This document shows, piece by piece, positions 1 to 8,036 of a stretch of DNA of 64,000 bases. This stretch comes from Luidia sarsii (lineage: Eukaryota > Echinodermata > Asteroidea > Paxillosida > Luidiidae): the NCBI GenBank assembly GCA_949987565.1, contig OX465104.1, forward strand, positions 62,001 through 126,000. Direction: 5' to 3'. Position numbers and translations under genes: made by a program. The notes beneath the pieces are model-generated. The model made no database searches, was not told the DNA's origin, and saw only the letters and a list, made by a program, of their open reading frames with translations. Position 1 is the first letter of the stretch, and every line of letters begins with the position of its first letter.

Positions 1-560
1 CAACAGTTTCGTTTGTAGGGTTGCTGTTGCAGGAGTCGACAGATGGCAGTTTCGTTCGGAGGGTGGCCGTTGCAAGAGTTGACACACGACACTTTCGTTT
101 GGAGGGTTGCCGTCGCAGGAGTCGACGGACGACAGTTTCGTTTGGAGGGTTGCCGTCGCAGAAGTCAACGGAAATTAGTTTTGTGTGGAGGGTTGCCATC
201 GCAGGAGTCGACGAAAGGCTGTTTCGTTTGGAGGGTGGCCGTCGCAGGAGTTAACAGAAGGGAGTTTCGTTCAGAGGGTTGCCGTCGCAGGAGTCAACGG
301 AAGTAAGTTTTGTGTGGAGGGTTGCCATCACAGGAGTCGACGGAGGGCAGTTTCGTTTGGAGGGTTGCCGTCGCAGGAGTCGACGGACGTCAGTTTTGTT
401 CGGAGGGTGGCCATTGCGTTTGGAGGGTTGCCGTCGCAGGAGTCGACAAACGACAGTTTTGTTTGGAGGGTTGCTGTCGCAGGAGTTGACGGAAGGCAGT
501 TTCGTTTGGAGGGTTGCTGTTTCAGGAGTTGACGGACGACAGTTTCGTTTGGAGGGTTGC
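1..560. repeat. 43-bp minisatellite, truncated by the window's left edge
   Basis: A GTTTCG-like landmark recurs at 6, 49, 92, 135, 178, 221, 264, 307, 350 and 393, giving an exact 43-bp period. One short unit follows (393 to 456 is 63 bp, i.e. 43 plus 20), then 456, 499 and 542. The unit reads roughly as GTTTCGTTTGGAGGGTTGCC, then GTCGCAGGAGTCGACGGA and a variable few bases. Copies differ by scattered substitutions and the array ends near 560. Because 43 is not a multiple of 3 and the unit lacks stops on the plus strand, all three forward frames stay open. I regard those reading frames as a by-product of the repeat, not genes. Confidence 0.95.
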
Positions 561-934
561 CCCCGACCCTCTAAATTTCAAATTTCGATACAAAACATTG
601 TCGCAATGTCGGGTCCAAGCTACTGGGACTAGGAGTAGGACTAGGCCGGGTTTTGCATGCAAGTTTCAACTAGTACTAGGTGAAAACGGCTTCAAAAATC
701 TAGATAAAGATATGAAATATAAGTCAAAAACTCACATGACTGTACTCCTGGATGGGTACTCAAACAGTATTGTGGATTATAGTAACATGAGTGAGTTTAT
801 TAAGGAGGTAAACATCAAACTGTCGAGGAATTCTACTAACGTCGAGTTCAGCAAAATTGAAAATGGCCGCCTGTCTGATCAAAACAAACTCAATAGCGCC
901 ACCAATAGTTGGGAACTCGTCAATCAGACAGACT
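561..934 (+). other. Unrecognised open stretch, possible exon fragment
   Basis: A forward frame entering from the minisatellite stays open to a TAA at 943-945. Beyond the repeat it reads as ordinary mixed-composition protein, including the peptide DYSNMSEFIKEVNIKLSRN. A donor-like GTAAGT lies at 935-940, ten bases before the stop, and an acceptor-like CTAG lies near 676-679, so an exon of about 680-934 is conceivable. I recognise no family. Against it, the segment lies among repeats, its 5' part is minisatellite, and its 3' end runs into a local tandem duplication. It may equally be a chance open frame or a decayed transposon piece. Confidence 0.2.
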
Positions 935-1012
935 GTAAGTTGTAAAGGGCGCCACCATTAGTTGGGAAGTCTTCAATCAGGAGACTGTTAATTGTAAAGA
1001 GCGCCACCAAGG
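896..1012. repeat. 52-53-bp tandem duplication, about 2.2 copies
   Basis: GCGCCACCA starts at 896, 949 and 1001. The first two copies continue with TAGTTGGGAA or TTAGTTGGGAA, then a segment containing TCAATCAG and ACTGTAA or ACTGTTAA, and end in TTGTAAAG. The third breaks off after about 12 bases. The second copy has changed the donor-like GTAAGT of the first into GTTAAT. Confidence 0.85.
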
Positions 1013-1085
1013 AAGATGAAGTGAGGACCACAGGGTCCTTTACAATGACAGCAGCCTGACTGTCTGGCACGCATTCCTAGGAGAT

Positions 1086-1170
1086 GCCCGTTTGCATCAA
1101 GTTCAAAACAAACTTAGCAGATTGAAATGATATCAGTATTAATTTGTCAATTTCTCTAATGTGAATTTTG
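1086..1170. repeat. Dispersed repeat fragment, first of a pair
   Basis: This stretch shares TTCAAAACAAAC, GCAGATTGAAATGATATCAGT, CAATTTCT and TGTGAATTT in the same order with 2445-2540. Both copies are preceded by an ATGCCC motif. They look like two decayed copies of one interspersed repeat; the family is not identified. Confidence 0.7.
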
Positions 1171-1388
1171 TGCAAAAGTTCTTAGTAATATTTTCCTTTA
1201 TTCATTGGATCACTTAAATATTTAAAGAGGTGCATCCCCGAAATTTACACCAATAAGTTGTTTACATTTGAATGAAAACGGGGCCGTGATCCCTTGAGAT
1301 AATATTAATGGTTGAATACATTAACTGGCGCCCCATACAGGAAAAGACTTATTGAATATTATTATTTTGGGAAGGTCAATAATCAGAG

Positions 1389-1461
1389 GGTGAGATAGCT
1401 TGTTCAGGTGGTAAGAGCGCTGGTTCGCAAAACCAGAGGTCTTGGATTCGAGTGTGGGTCC
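1389..1461 (+). pseudogene. Degenerate tRNA-like sequence (tRNA pseudogene or SINE head)
   Basis: An A-box-like TAGCTTGTTCAGGTGG starts at 1396. A plausible D stem (GCTT with GAGC) follows. Next comes a perfect 5-bp anticodon stem CTGGT/ACCAG (1420-1436) around the 7-base loop TCGCAAA, giving a formal GCA (Cys) anticodon. A weak B-box-like GGATTCGAGTG is at 1444. Position 33 is C rather than the near-invariant T, the T stem does not pair and no acceptor stem closes. It is therefore not a functional tRNA; a SINE-derived or pseudogene origin is inferred. Confidence 0.5.
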
Positions 1462-1916
1462 AGTCAAAGTTTTCTTAGTAGGTTTCAAATAATTATAGTT
1501 CCCAGTCATTTTCTTCTCCATTTTTTGACTTTTTTAAAATAATACATTAATTTTTGGACAGTTTTCTTTAGCTTAGCTATAAAATTTATCAAAACAACCC
1601 AATAATAAATTATGCCATAAATATCACACATCTTGACCCCTATTTTTCAACAACTCGACTTAACGGATGTGACTGTAGTGACGTCATGCTGTTGGTTCCT
1701 TTGTGGGCTACCAATTGTGTATGATAGTTGATGATTTGAAAGAGGGGATGCTGAAGGGCGGGTCAAGGGTGAGGGGGCAGATTGAGAGGGCGAGATTCCC
1801 CATAAATTTTAATTCCAGTATCATTGGTCATTGCTTCCAAAATCATCAAAGAATGAACTTTAAGAAGCACCGAACCAAGAAATATGTCTCATATCAAAAT
1901 CCTATCAATGCTTAGC

Positions 1917-2432
1917 CCGAGTAACTTGGACCCTTACAATGGCCATTTTTGATTATTTTTAGGGGGGTCGGGCGAGTAGTAGGGTCCAAGCTTTTCAGCA
2001 GTGAATTCAAAACACGGTCCGTTTTGCGCGCGCCAGTATAATTATTAGGAGTCAGCGCGTGCGTGCGCGCGCACACACTCACACAAACCCACTGCGCACA
2101 CGGACCTGTCAAAACGTCATCGATTTACGTGTATTATACCTTTTCAATTTGAAATCAAAGATGGTCGCCTTTTCGCTCGTCCGACGGGAGATAATCTTCT
2201 CGATCAGCTGGGGTGAATTTTCTCCTTTTCCCCCAAACGTAAGTAAAACAAATGACCAGTTTTTAAATCTGTGATTCTCACTTAATCCAAAAAGGAGCAC
2301 ATGAAACGGTTTAACGTTTTGGGGGTAAAATCTGGGGTTTTCGGTCGGGGGTAGTCGAAAAAACGTTAACGGACCGTGTTTCCCTCAATTTACTTTTTAA
2401 AAAGGGCTACTGTTAGGGTCCAAGTTACTCGG
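1917..2432. mobile_element. 516-bp element with terminal inverted repeats (MITE-like)
   Basis: The left end begins CCGAGTAACTTGGACCCT and continues TACAATGGCC. The right end, read on the opposite strand, begins CCGAGTAACTTGGACCCT and continues AACAGTAGCC. That is 18 identical bases followed by a similar tail. No transposase is encoded and the short internal frames look spurious. I could not find a convincing target-site duplication. A related end occurs at about 611-627 (GGGTCCAAGCTACTGGG) and a partial one at 1981-1990, suggesting a local family. It could also be two inverted copies of another repeat flanking unrelated DNA. Confidence 0.65.
2054..2100. repeat. Alternating purine-pyrimidine simple repeat
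   Basis: A GC/GT run (GCGCGTGCGTGCGCGCGC) passes directly into CA-rich sequence (ACACACTCACACAAACC). It lies inside the 516-bp inverted-repeat element. Such a tract can adopt Z-DNA, but nothing here shows a function. Confidence 0.8.
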
Positions 2433-2444
2433 ACTTTATGCAAT

Positions 2445-2540
2445 GCCCATGCGCACCACTTAGAAGAATTCAAAACAAACAAAAACGCAGATTGAAATGA
2501 TATCAGTTTCAATTTTTCAATTTCTTTATTGTGAATTTAG
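2445..2540. repeat. Dispersed repeat fragment, second of a pair
   Basis: This is the partner of 1086-1170, sharing GCAGATTGAAATGATATCAGT and the flanking motifs in the same order. It begins a few bases outside the right end of the 516-bp element, so the element end and this repeat may belong to one larger unit. The shared GAATTCAAAACAAACAAA also occurs near 3796. Confidence 0.7.
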
Positions 2541-2760
2541 TTGGCTTTGTCAGAGCTCAGTTATCACTTATACATCATAATGAAATCCTTTATACATTCA
2601 ATAGCTCCCAGCGGTCTGATAAAGGGCGCCCTCTTTGACCTGGGAAAGGCGAAAAACAGATCAAACATTCAAAGCAATCCGATCTGAAAATTCCTTTCCG
2701 ACCCTCCTGAGAGCGATCAAGCATGACAGCTCCAGGTCAAAGGGGCTTCTTACATCAACA
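2541..2760. other. No recognisable feature
   Basis: Unique-looking, moderately AT-rich sequence. I see no sustained reading frame, RNA gene or repeat. Confidence 0.5.
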
Positions 2761-2769
2761 GTACTGTTT

Positions 2770-2890
2770 ACATAAATGTCATGAATATTCATCACCATCT
2801 TAATTACCATCTTAACATTAATTATTTAAATTCAATTACCATAATTAACACAATACCATAATATTAACATAACTGCCATAATTATTAACC
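2770..2890. repeat. AT-rich low-complexity stretch
   Basis: Irregular repeats of CATAATTA, ATTACCAT and TTAACAT-like words fill this segment. There is no fixed period. It directly precedes the possible inverted-repeat element at 2903. Confidence 0.7.
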
Positions 2891-2902
2891 ATAAACAAGT
2901 TA

Positions 2903-3237
2903 CTCTGTGGTACGTAAAATGTTTGATTGCTCGATCAAAGTACTTCAGTTTTCTTTTGCTTTTGAGATGATCATTTCAGAATATCATCCCATCAATCTAT
3001 GACCAAGCAGGCTTTGTTTCTTCTATGATTTGAGGGTGACAGTGCAAGAGTGCAATTGGGGGAAAGAGTAGAGAGAAAGATGTGGGTGCAAAAAAATGAA
3101 AGAGATAGGTCAATGAATGACTTGGCTGAGAGAAGATATGGGTGCAAAGATGATGGAGAGAGAAGATCGAAACAAAGTCTGCCGTTGAAGAACTTCATTT
3201 GCATAAGCGTTGACTCAAATTGAACTATACCACAGAG
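2903..3237. mobile_element. Possible 335-bp inverted-repeat element
   Basis: CTCTGTGGTA at 2903-2912 is the exact inverse complement of TACCACAGAG at 3228-3237. Inside are AT-rich flanks and a purine-rich core with two near copies of AGATRTGGGTGCAAA. The inverted repeat is only 10 bp and I see no clear target duplication, so this is tentative. No protein is encoded. Confidence 0.3.
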
Positions 3238-3339
3238 AAACTCTTATTTTTTATTATACAATGAACTAATTGAATTAATTTTAATGAAAAATATGTGATA
3301 ATGATAATCTAAAGTTACATCCAAGATCCAATTTAATTT

Positions 3340-3439
3340 TCAGGAAGTGGTCGTGGCTGCCGTCCAGTTGAAGTCCCTTTCCACTGCATCTGATGAAGAG
3401 CTGATATGTGGCTGCACCAGGGTGTCCATGTTGTCCATT
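3340..3439 (-). CDS. Putative 3' exon of a minus-strand gene
   Basis: Read on the minus strand, a good acceptor (pyrimidine-rich, ending GTCTCAG) precedes AATGGACAACATGG. One frame then runs 32 codons to TGA at 3340-3342, starting MDNMDTLVQPHISSSSDAVE. The 2-base end of the segment at 3691-3793 (frame ending VIL plus AG) joins it in phase. I do not recognise the peptide and it has no obvious domain. It could be the end of the gene whose internal part was amplified into the array, or an alternative 3' end. The frame choice is inference. Confidence 0.35.
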
Positions 3440-3690
3440 CTGAGACAAAAGAAAAGTATGAAGAAATGTCTTAGTCATTGTAAACCTTAAAGATCTAAGT
3501 ACAGGGTAACAGAGGAAAATTCGATGAGGATGTAAGACTGACTATAGTTTAGGTTTCAATCAGCATTCGGGCAAAATGCCAAGTGGATATCAGAAAATTG
3601 ACAAAAAAGTCCCAAAGCAGGCTACATGAAGCCTCTGGAGGAGTACGGAATGAGTAGATGACAAGTCATTCCTACAAGGCACAAACTCAC
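3440..3690. other. Probable intron, no other feature seen
   Basis: AT-rich sequence between two exon-like segments on the minus strand. It begins at a GTGAGT donor (inverse complement of 3685-3690) and ends at a GTCTCAG acceptor (3440-3446). I see no repeat or RNA gene in it. Confidence 0.35.
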
Positions 3691-3793
3691 CTCAATATGA
3701 CCAGAGGAGCATCTTCAGTCACTGCAGTTTTCCTCACTCCAAGTTCCTTGAGCATCGTCGCCGATGGTTGTCCATAGAACCTTCAAGTGGATC
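3691..3793 (-). CDS. Exon-like segment, diverged copy of array segment C
   Basis: Minus strand: acceptor AATTCAG just above 3793 and donor GTGAGT just below 3691; a second donor-like GTGAGG lies inside, at the position matching the donor of the other C copies. In one frame the segment reads LKVLWTTIGDDAQ, matching LTLLKTLITDDAE at 4890-4948 and WKLLKTTIAEDAQ in every array unit. It is therefore a third, more diverged copy of the same exon. Another frame gives MLKELGVRKTAVTEDAP and joins the exon at 3340-3439 in phase. A third joins the segment at 4234 in phase and stops at 3734-3736. I cannot decide the true frame by eye. Confidence 0.45.
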
Positions 3794-3796
3794 CTG

Positions 3797-4227
3797 AATT
3801 CAAAACAAACAAATAATCTGATGTCTTATTGATTTTGTAATATCCGATATCCTCGAAGCCTACCATGGAAATATTTGGAGCAAACAATGATGTTACCCTT
3901 CAAACCTGTCAGGTATCAGCAAAATGTGAGTCCATGGATAACTGATATATTTTGAGGTTCTAGTGATGATAAATCAAGTTGGTCAAAAAGGGATATCACA
4001 ACAGTTTTTTAAATCTTGACTTGACAGTGTCTGTATCAAAATTGTGTCTTTCTGAAGAGTTCAGGGGGTGTGCATTCATACCCTCACTCTATCTTCAAAA
4101 TATAGCAGGACCTTTCTGAAAGGCAGAGTATAAACTTGCCTTTGAAAAAGGTCCTCCTAGGATCAAAATGTCAGGCCCTCTAACTTTTGAGATTTACTTT
4201 AGAAATTGAGTGACTGTTAAGTCTGGG
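3797..4227. other. Probable intron or spacer
   Basis: Between the C-like segment and the A-like segment of the minus-strand gene region. The A-like segment is followed on the minus strand by a GTAGGT donor (inverse complement of 4228-4233). I see no sustained frame, repeat or RNA gene here. Confidence 0.35.
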
Positions 4228-4233
4228 ACCTAC

Positions 4234-4309
4234 CTGTACAGTAGTTATCAGTCTGATCTGCGATGGTGATGAGCTCCTTAAACATCTCAAGTAGGTGCTG
4301 GCATCAATC
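4234..4309 (-). CDS. Exon-like segment A of the diverged unit
   Basis: On the minus strand the segment ends at a strong donor (ACAG followed by GTAGGT) and starts at GTGCAG, or 12 bases further in at GCCAG. The inner start gives HLLEMFKELITIADQTDN, to be compared with HLLEEFKKLNIADETN in the array. The two differences in length are both exactly 3 bases, and one change is the synonymous ATC/ATT, which favours this as an ancestral coding frame. The outer start gives another frame, IDASTYLRCLRSSSPSQ, open to the donor and in phase with segment B. No family is recognised. Confidence 0.45.
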
Positions 4310-4594
4310 CTGCACAAGGAGAGACAAAGGAAAGAATCAATTAACTGACAAAACTCCTGGAGAATAATCCCTTAAACTCAAAATCTCAAATTCAGTGGCA
4401 AAGGTAATGTTCAAAGCAATAGAATCTCATCTGATGTACATTTTTCTGTGGGAGACATTTTCTTCCTGATTTTGGGGCGTTGAGTTAAAGCCCTCCATAA
4501 AAAAACCTTTCTTGAGTCACAGAGCTTGTATTTGTTACTGTCTTATAAACCCATGTTGAATTTCATGTGATGTACTCTGCAACAACAGACTCAC

Positions 4595-4688
4595 CAGTCA
4601 TCATTTCTCCTTTCTGCCCTCTGTTGTATTCCAGAATGGAGCACACGGCATCCTCTTGGCTGGTCACTCCACCGGACACCTCCAAAAC
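4595..4688 (-). CDS. Exon-like segment B of the diverged unit
   Basis: Minus strand: a pyrimidine-rich acceptor (CCTTTTTCCTGAAG) precedes 4688 and a consensus donor GTGAGT follows 4595. One frame reads VLEVSGGVTSQEDAVCSILE; the array counterpart reads GVTRQEDALSSILED, with the match kept at amino-acid level. A second frame (WSDQPRGCRVLH) is also open and joins segments C and A in phase. In the array the GTGAGT donor has become GGATGA, so this splice site appears lost there unless a nearby GTGACT is used. The plus strand also offers an acceptor-like tract ending TATTCCAG, so strand is likely but not proven. Confidence 0.45.
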
Positions 4689-4889
4689 CTTCAGGAAAAA
4701 GGGGAAGAAAAGAGAAAAAACCTGCCGCAGACTAGGCTGGGCATCGTTATGGTAAACATTCAAAATGCTAAACAAATCTATACTCTAGCACACCAACTCT
4801 CGCACTCGGATCACCCTACAAATTTGACAAAATTAGGCCCAACTAGAACATAACATTCTACTAGGCCTGATCTATATCTACAATCTCAC

Positions 4890-4948
4890 TTGCTTCCCAG
4901 ACTTCAGCATCGTCCGTGATGAGTGTCTTCAGAAGCGTCAACTTGCGT
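4890..4948 (-). CDS. Exon-like segment C of the diverged unit
   Basis: Minus strand: acceptor TTTCTTAAG before 4948 and donor GTGAGA after 4890. Only one frame is open throughout, reading RKLTLLKTLITDDAEVWEA. The array copy (60 bases against 59 here) reads FQWKLLKTTIAEDAQCLGQ in the same frame with donor GTAAGA, and a third copy at 3691-3793 reads IHLKVLWTTIGDDAQ. Three independent diverged copies keeping this frame and both splice signals is the best evidence of former coding function in the region. Family unknown. Confidence 0.5.
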
Positions 4949-5177
4949 CTTAAGAAAGTTTAGAGAAAAAAAAATCATGCTCTTTAACATTATTTTTATT
5001 ATAATGATTATGAAGACTTTTCATTGTCAATCATGCAAATATTTTTTTGGGAACCATAAATAAAAGCTAAAGCTTCAGAATGCTGGTTGTATCACTTAAT
5101 ACATGAAGGAATTAAGACAAAAACCAAGAAGAGTGGTAAATGTGAGGCAATCAAGGGGGTAGAGCATGACAACTCAC

Positions 5178-5245
5178 CGAAGAGTCATGGCATTCTTTAG
5201 TCAGTGTTCGCTTCTGGGGCTCTGGTCAAAATCCTGTTGGCACCA
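5178..5245 (-). other. Exon-like segment D of the diverged unit, not translatable throughout
   Basis: A 68-base segment on the minus strand with acceptor ATCCAG and consensus donor GTGAGT, the same length and borders as the array copies. Stops occur in all three frames both here and in the array: TGA or TAA at matching positions, despite substitutions between them. If it is an exon it must be untranslated or terminal for the reading frame. It could also be a conserved non-exonic sequence. Confidence 0.4.
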
Positions 5246-8036
5246 CTGGATATAATAGCTGAAGTAAAGGAAAAAGAACAAAACTTGCTCTTTAGGTTTT
5301 ATTGATTAGATGCAATTCTCATTGGCAACAAGCATTTTGAATAAGAATTAATTTACAACTTCAGGGATTGTCGAGTCTTTTACACACCTCTAGTTAGTCT
5401 CATCTGCAATGTTGAGCTTCTTAAACTCCTCAAGGAGGTGCTGTCAGCAATCCTGCAGAATGAGAAACAAAAAAGACAGACAAATATTCAATACAATTTC
5501 AAGAACTGATCAAACTCTTTCGGAACAATCTCTCTAACAAGAATCTGAAACACAACAGCAACAGCAGTTGCCATAGCGACAGATACTCATCTGATTCAAT
5601 GATCATCAGATGTAGAAATTTCTTCCTTAAATTTGTGGCTTTGACTTCAGCCCTCCATCCCCCCAAAAAATTAGTTATCCTTAGAGGTTGAAATGATCGA
5701 TAGAACTAAATGTTGTTTGACACAAACCTAATGGATTTGCTGTGATGTACTCCTCAAAAACAGGGTCATCCTAGTCACCCTCCTCCCTCCGTCCCTGCAG
5801 TATCTTCCAGGATGGAGGACAGGGCATCCTCATGGCTAGTCACTCCATGGACTACTCACATGTCTGCAGAAAAAAGGGAAGAAAAAAGAAAAAACTTGCC
5901 CCCGACAAAGCTGGGCATCATTAGTCCAACATTCAAATGCAAAACTAACTTCTACTCTACTCTAGCACACCAACTCTCACACTCACACCACCCTACAGAT
6001 CTTACCAAATTAGACCTGGCTAAAACTTTACATTACGCCTGATCTATACAATCTTACTTCTGTCCCAAGCATTGAGCATCCTCTGCGATGGTCGTCTTCA
6101 GGAGCTTCCACTGGAATCTGAAGAAAATAAAAATCCTTGCTTTTAAGATTTCATTGATGATGTCAAATATTTTCAAAGTGTACCATGACAATATTAATCA
6201 TGTTAAATTAGAACCATGGATAGCAAAAGCTTTGTAATGAACTCACCGAAGAGTGGTGGAATTTTTTAATCAGTTTTTTCTTCTTGGGCTCTGGTCAGAA
6301 TCCTGTTGGCACCACTGGATAAGGGCAGGTAAGAGCTGAAGTAAAGGAAAAAGAACAAAACTTGCTCTTCAGGTTTTATTGATTAGATGCAATTCTCAAT
6401 GGCAACAAGCATTTTGAATAAGAATTGCTTTACAACTTGAGGGATTGTTGAGTCTATTACACACCTCTAGTTAGTCTCATCTGCAATGTTGAGCTTCTTA
6501 AACTCCTCAAGGAGGTGCTGTCAGCAATCCTGCAGAATGAGAAACAAAAAAGACAGAAAAATGTTCAATACAATTTCAAGAACTGATCAAACTCTTTGGG
6601 AACAATCTCTCTAACAAGAATCTGAAACCCAACAGCAACAGCAGTTGCCATAGCGACAGATACTCATCTGATTCAATGTTCATCAGATGTAGAAATTTCT
6701 TCTTTAAATTTGTGGCTTTGACTTCAGCCTTCCATCCAAATAATATTTTCTTTATCCTTAGAAGTTGAAATGATCGATAGGACTAAATGTTGTTTGACAC
6801 AAACCTAATGGATTTGCTGTGATGTACTCCTCAAAAACAGGGTCATCCTAGTCACCCTCCTCCCTCTGTCCCTGCAGTATCTTCCAGGATGGAGGACAGG
6901 GCATCCTCATGGCTAGTCACTCCATGGACTACTCACATGTCTGCAGAAAAAAGGGAAGAAAAAAGAAAAAACTTGCCCCCGACAAAGCTGGGCATCATTA
7001 GTCCAACATTCAAATGCAAAACTAACTTCTACTCTACTCTAGCACACCAACTCTCACACTCACACCACCCTACAGATCTTACCAAATTAGACCTGGCTAA
7101 AACTTTACATTACGCCTGATCTATACAATCTTACTTCTGTCCCAAGCATTGAGCATCCTCTGCGATGGTCGTCTTCAGGAGCTTCCACTGGAATCTGAAG
7201 AAAATAAAAATCCTTGCTTTTAAGATTTCATTGATGATGTCAAATATTTTCAAAGTGTACCATGACAATATTAATCATGTTAAATTAGAACCATGGATAG
7301 CAAAAGCTTTGTAATGAACTCACCGAAGAGTGGTGGAATTTTTTAATCAGTTTTTTCTTCTTGGGCTCTGGTCAGAATCCTGTTGGCACCACTGGATAAG
7401 GGCAGGTAAGAGCTGAAGTAAAGGAAAAAGAACAAAACTTGCTCTTCAGGTTTTATTGATTAGATGCAATTCTCAATGGCAACAAGCATTTTGAATAAGA
7501 ATTGCTTTACAACTTGAGGGATTGTTGAGTCTATTACACACCTCTAGTTAGTCTCATCTGCAATGTTGAGCTTCTTAAACTCCTCAAGGAGGTGCTGTCA
7601 GCAATCCTGCAGAATGAGAAACAAAAAAGACAGAAAAATGTTCAATACAATTTCAAGAACTGATCAAACTCTTTGGGAACAATCTCTCTAACAAGAATCT
7701 GAAACCCAACAGCAACAGCAGTTGCCATAGCGACAGATACTCATCTGATTCAATGTTCATCAGATGTAGAAATTTCTTCTTTAAATTTGTGGCTTTGACT
7801 TCAGCCTTCCATCCAAATAATATTTTCTTTATCCTTAGAAGTTGAAATGATCGATAGGACTAAATGTTGTTTGACACAAACCTAATGGATTTGCTGTGAT
7901 GTACTCCTCAAAAACAGGGTCATCCTAGTCACCCTCCTCCCTCCGTCCCTGCAGTATCTTCCAGGATGGAGGACAAGGCATCCTCTTGGCGGGTCACTCC
8001 ATGGACTGCTCACATGTCTGCAGAAAAAAGGGGAAA
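5218..8036. repeat. Left-edge array units, more diverged than the rest
   Basis: The first two units have a 1077-bp period and share private variants. These include a CATCCTCATGGCTAGTCACTCC version of segment B, GAAAAAAGAAAAAAC in place of the longer uninterrupted A tract, AAAACTAACTTC, and GGATAAGGGCAG (6316 and 7393) instead of GGATCAGGGCAG. The first unit also has a variant near 5551 (AAACACAAC) and a different spacer near 5661. From about 7966 rightwards the common array sequence takes over. Edge units escaping homogenisation are a known feature of satellite arrays. Confidence 0.85.

Larger units (their letters stand above)
4228..5217. repeat. Diverged copy of the array unit at the array's left edge
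   Basis: Segments resembling array parts A (4234-4309), B (4595-4688), C (4890-4948) and D (5178-5245) occur in the same order, orientation and roughly the same spacing as in the ~1076-bp unit. Spacer sequence is also recognisably related, for example GAACCATAAATAAAAGCTAAAGCTT near 5051 against GAACCATGGATAGCAAAAGCTTTG in the array. Divergence is far larger than among array units. Either this copy resembles the ancestral single-copy locus, or it is an old edge unit that escaped homogenisation. Confidence 0.8.

Noticed and set aside
1389..1461. Functional tRNA-Cys gene
   Set aside because: C at position 33, an unpaired T stem and no closing acceptor stem rule out a working tRNA.
2059..2300. 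Overlapping 63-71-codon frames on both strands
   Set aside because: They lie across a simple repeat and the end of an inverted-repeat element, overlap each other and show no protein-like features.
2992..3204. 70-codon minus-strand frame rich in Leu and Ser
   Set aside because: It arises from a purine-rich tract with an internal duplicated motif, so its composition reflects the low-complexity DNA.
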